A DNA stretch of 6,825 bases from RHKX01 sp964497825 (lineage in GTDB: Bacteria > Actinomycetota > Thermoleophilia > Solirubrobacterales > 70-9): contig CAZCFA010000100.1 in assembly GCA_964497825.1 (NCBI GenBank), forward strand, positions 1 to 6,825, given 5' to 3'. Of the stretch, positions 6,195 through 6,825 are shown in pieces. Made by a program: the position numbers and the translations under genes. How positions within the stretch are numbered: position 1 is the stretch's first letter; each line of letters begins with the position of its first letter. The notes beneath the pieces were generated by a model. It saw only the letters and a program-made list of their open reading frames with translations, had not been told where the DNA came from and did not search any database.

Positions 6195-6656
6195 TCAGCC
6201 GGCCGCGTTCCAGCGGTGCTTGCCGCTGTCGCAGTTGCCGGAGCGAGCGTCATCGACCGGCAGCCTCGAGCCGCGGACGATGATCTTGCCGTGGGCGCGC
6301 CCGCCCTTGATCCTGCCCTTGATGATCGCCTCCGCCTTCGGGCGCTTCTTCTTCCCGTAGACGGCATAGGCGGAGAACCTGTGGCGCTTGACGGGCACGC
6401 TGAAGGTCAGGGTGCCGGTCGAGCTGTCCCGCTTGTTGCGCTTGCCGCACTCGACCGGAAGCCGGTACCAGGCGAGGTCGACGACCCGCATCCGCTGCTT
6501 CTTGCCCTTGACCGCGAACGAGATCGCGCCGGAGGGGCCGATCGGCCCCTGGTACTCGCGCTTCTTCGCCGTCGCCGGGGCGGCGAGCAGCAGCGCGCAG
6601 GCCGCGGTCGCCGCGACAACTCCGAACCTCGCCGGTGCCCGCTTGCGGTCGAGCAT
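6195..6656 (-). CDS. Small basic secreted protein, unknown function
   Basis: 153 residues. Residues 1-30 form a signal peptide: DRKRAPAR n-region, Val/Ala/Leu core, cleavage expected after ATA (residue 30). The mature part is very rich in Lys and Arg, has alternating beta-type segments, and contains only two cysteines, Cys70 and Cys142, which can form one disulfide. The ending CDSGKHRWNA resembles a C-x-SG-x-x-x-W-x-A ending that I recall from secreted proteins of this actinobacterial group; that family recollection is not verified. No enzyme motif is visible. The ATG at 6656 is the only Met start before the signal peptide; there is no Shine-Dalgarno, but a TACCCT box just upstream suggests a leaderless message. 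It may share a transcript with the hydrolase downstream. Confidence 0.8.
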   Translation of the reverse strand: MLDRKRAPARFGVVAATAACALLLAAPATAKKREYQGPIGPSGAISFAVKGKKQRMRVVDLAWYRLPVECGKRNKRDSSTGTLTFSVPVKRHRFSAYAVYGKKKRPKAEAIIKGRIKGGRAHGKIIVRGSRLPVDDARSGNCDSGKHRWNAAG

Positions 6657-6662
6657 CAGGGC

Positions 6663-6668
6663 AGGGTA
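6663..6668 (-). promoter_or_regulatory. Candidate -10 box of the small secreted protein (leaderless)
   Basis: On the minus strand TACCCT is followed by six bases and then ATG at 6656, so transcription would begin at or next to the A of the start codon. No ribosome site precedes the ATG, which agrees with a leaderless message. No clear -35 element is visible. Confidence 0.4.
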
Positions 6669-6723
6669 GCGCCGCCCGCCCGCCGCCGGCCCCGGTTCTC
6701 CCGGGCCGCGGCCATACCGCTGC

Positions 6724-6729
6724 TAGATT
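6724..6729 (+). promoter_or_regulatory. Candidate -10 box of tRNA-Val
   Basis: TAGATT fits TAnnnT and lies 10 nt before the first base of tRNA-Val. It is in the 83-bp region shared with the divergent small secreted protein. A -35 element is not evident. Confidence 0.35.
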
Positions 6730-6739
6730 GCCCGGCCCC

Positions 6740-6812
6740 GGGCGTTTAGCTCAGTTGGGAGAGCGCCAGCTCGACAAGCTGGAGGTCACTGGTTCGAGCC
6801 CAGTAACGCCCA
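6740..6812 (+). tRNA. tRNA-Val (GAC), with C at position 33
   Basis: 73 nt. The acceptor GGGCGTT pairs with AACGCCC (6740-6746 / 6805-6811), followed by A73. The D stem GCTC/GAGC and T stem ACTGG/CCAGT (loop TTCGAGC) are complete. The anticodon stem CCAGC/GCTGG (6766-6770 / 6778-6782) closes the loop TCGACAA, giving anticodon GAC at 6773-6775 (Val). The base before the anticodon is C (6772) instead of the near-universal T33. The short 5-nt variable loop excludes a Ser (CGA) reading. CCA is not encoded. Confidence 0.93.
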
Positions 6813-6825
6813 TCGGCCGGCGCGC

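Noticed and set aside
5069..6283. 404-codon plus-strand frame starting upstream of tRNA-Cys
   Set aside because: It translates straight through the tRNA (ALAEWLRSGLQ is the usual artefact of a translated tRNA) and then runs antisense to the hydrolase.
6122..6367. N-terminal extension of the serine hydrolase to 6367
   Set aside because: The 82 added residues are Arg/Ser-rich and lie over the 3' end of the small secreted gene in another frame; the alpha/beta hydrolase fold begins normally at 6121.
1..6825. CRISPR array, insertion sequence or phage attachment site near the tRNAs
   Set aside because: No spaced short repeats, no transposase or integrase frame, and no duplicated tRNA 3' end were found in the window.

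Overview
The window is high-GC DNA from what looks like an actinobacterium. The style suggests the Thermoleophilia/Solirubrobacterales: secreted arylsulfotransferase-family lipoproteins with an FN3-like domain, a small basic secreted two-cysteine protein, and TAnnnT-type -10 boxes with few Shine-Dalgarno sites. This placement is inference; no phylogenetic marker gene is present. All protein genes are on the minus strand, and two tRNA genes (Cys, Val) are on the plus strand.

Layout in the direction of minus-strand transcription (right to left): tRNA-Val (plus, 6740-6812) is divergent from a small secreted protein (6656-6195). Next comes an alpha/beta hydrolase (6121-5261), whose last codons run antisense into tRNA-Cys (plus, 5219-5289). 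A 270-bp intergenic stretch with candidate promoters follows. Then comes a probable four-gene operon: ASST-family lipoprotein B (4948-3203), its paralogue ASST-family lipoprotein A (3170-1401), a secreted PI-PLC-like phosphodiesterase (1318-311), and the N-terminal third of an epoxide hydrolase/dehalogenase-type alpha/beta hydrolase (314 to beyond base 1). Gaps are 32 bp and 82 bp, then a 4-bp GTGA overlap.

The most striking signal is the relation of the two ASST genes. Over 650 bp (2422-3071 against 4218-4867), covering lipobox, FN3-like domain and a second beta-sandwich, they differ at only 3 bases. Their beta-propeller catalytic domains are only about 60% identical by eye, and their signal peptides are unrelated. 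This looks like recent gene conversion or module exchange that homogenised the surface stalk and left two different catalytic heads. Both heads keep the four residues expected of an arylsulfate sulfotransferase active site and share an adjacent Cys-Cys pair.

Inferred joint role: two lipid-anchored sulfotransferase-like enzymes and a secreted phosphodiester-cleaving enzyme would act outside the cell on sulfated/phenolic and phosphoinositide-like compounds, and a cytoplasmic hydrolase would act on a product. Substrates cannot be read from the sequence. Other points of note are an unusual C33 in tRNA-Val and a candidate leaderless promoter for the small secreted protein.
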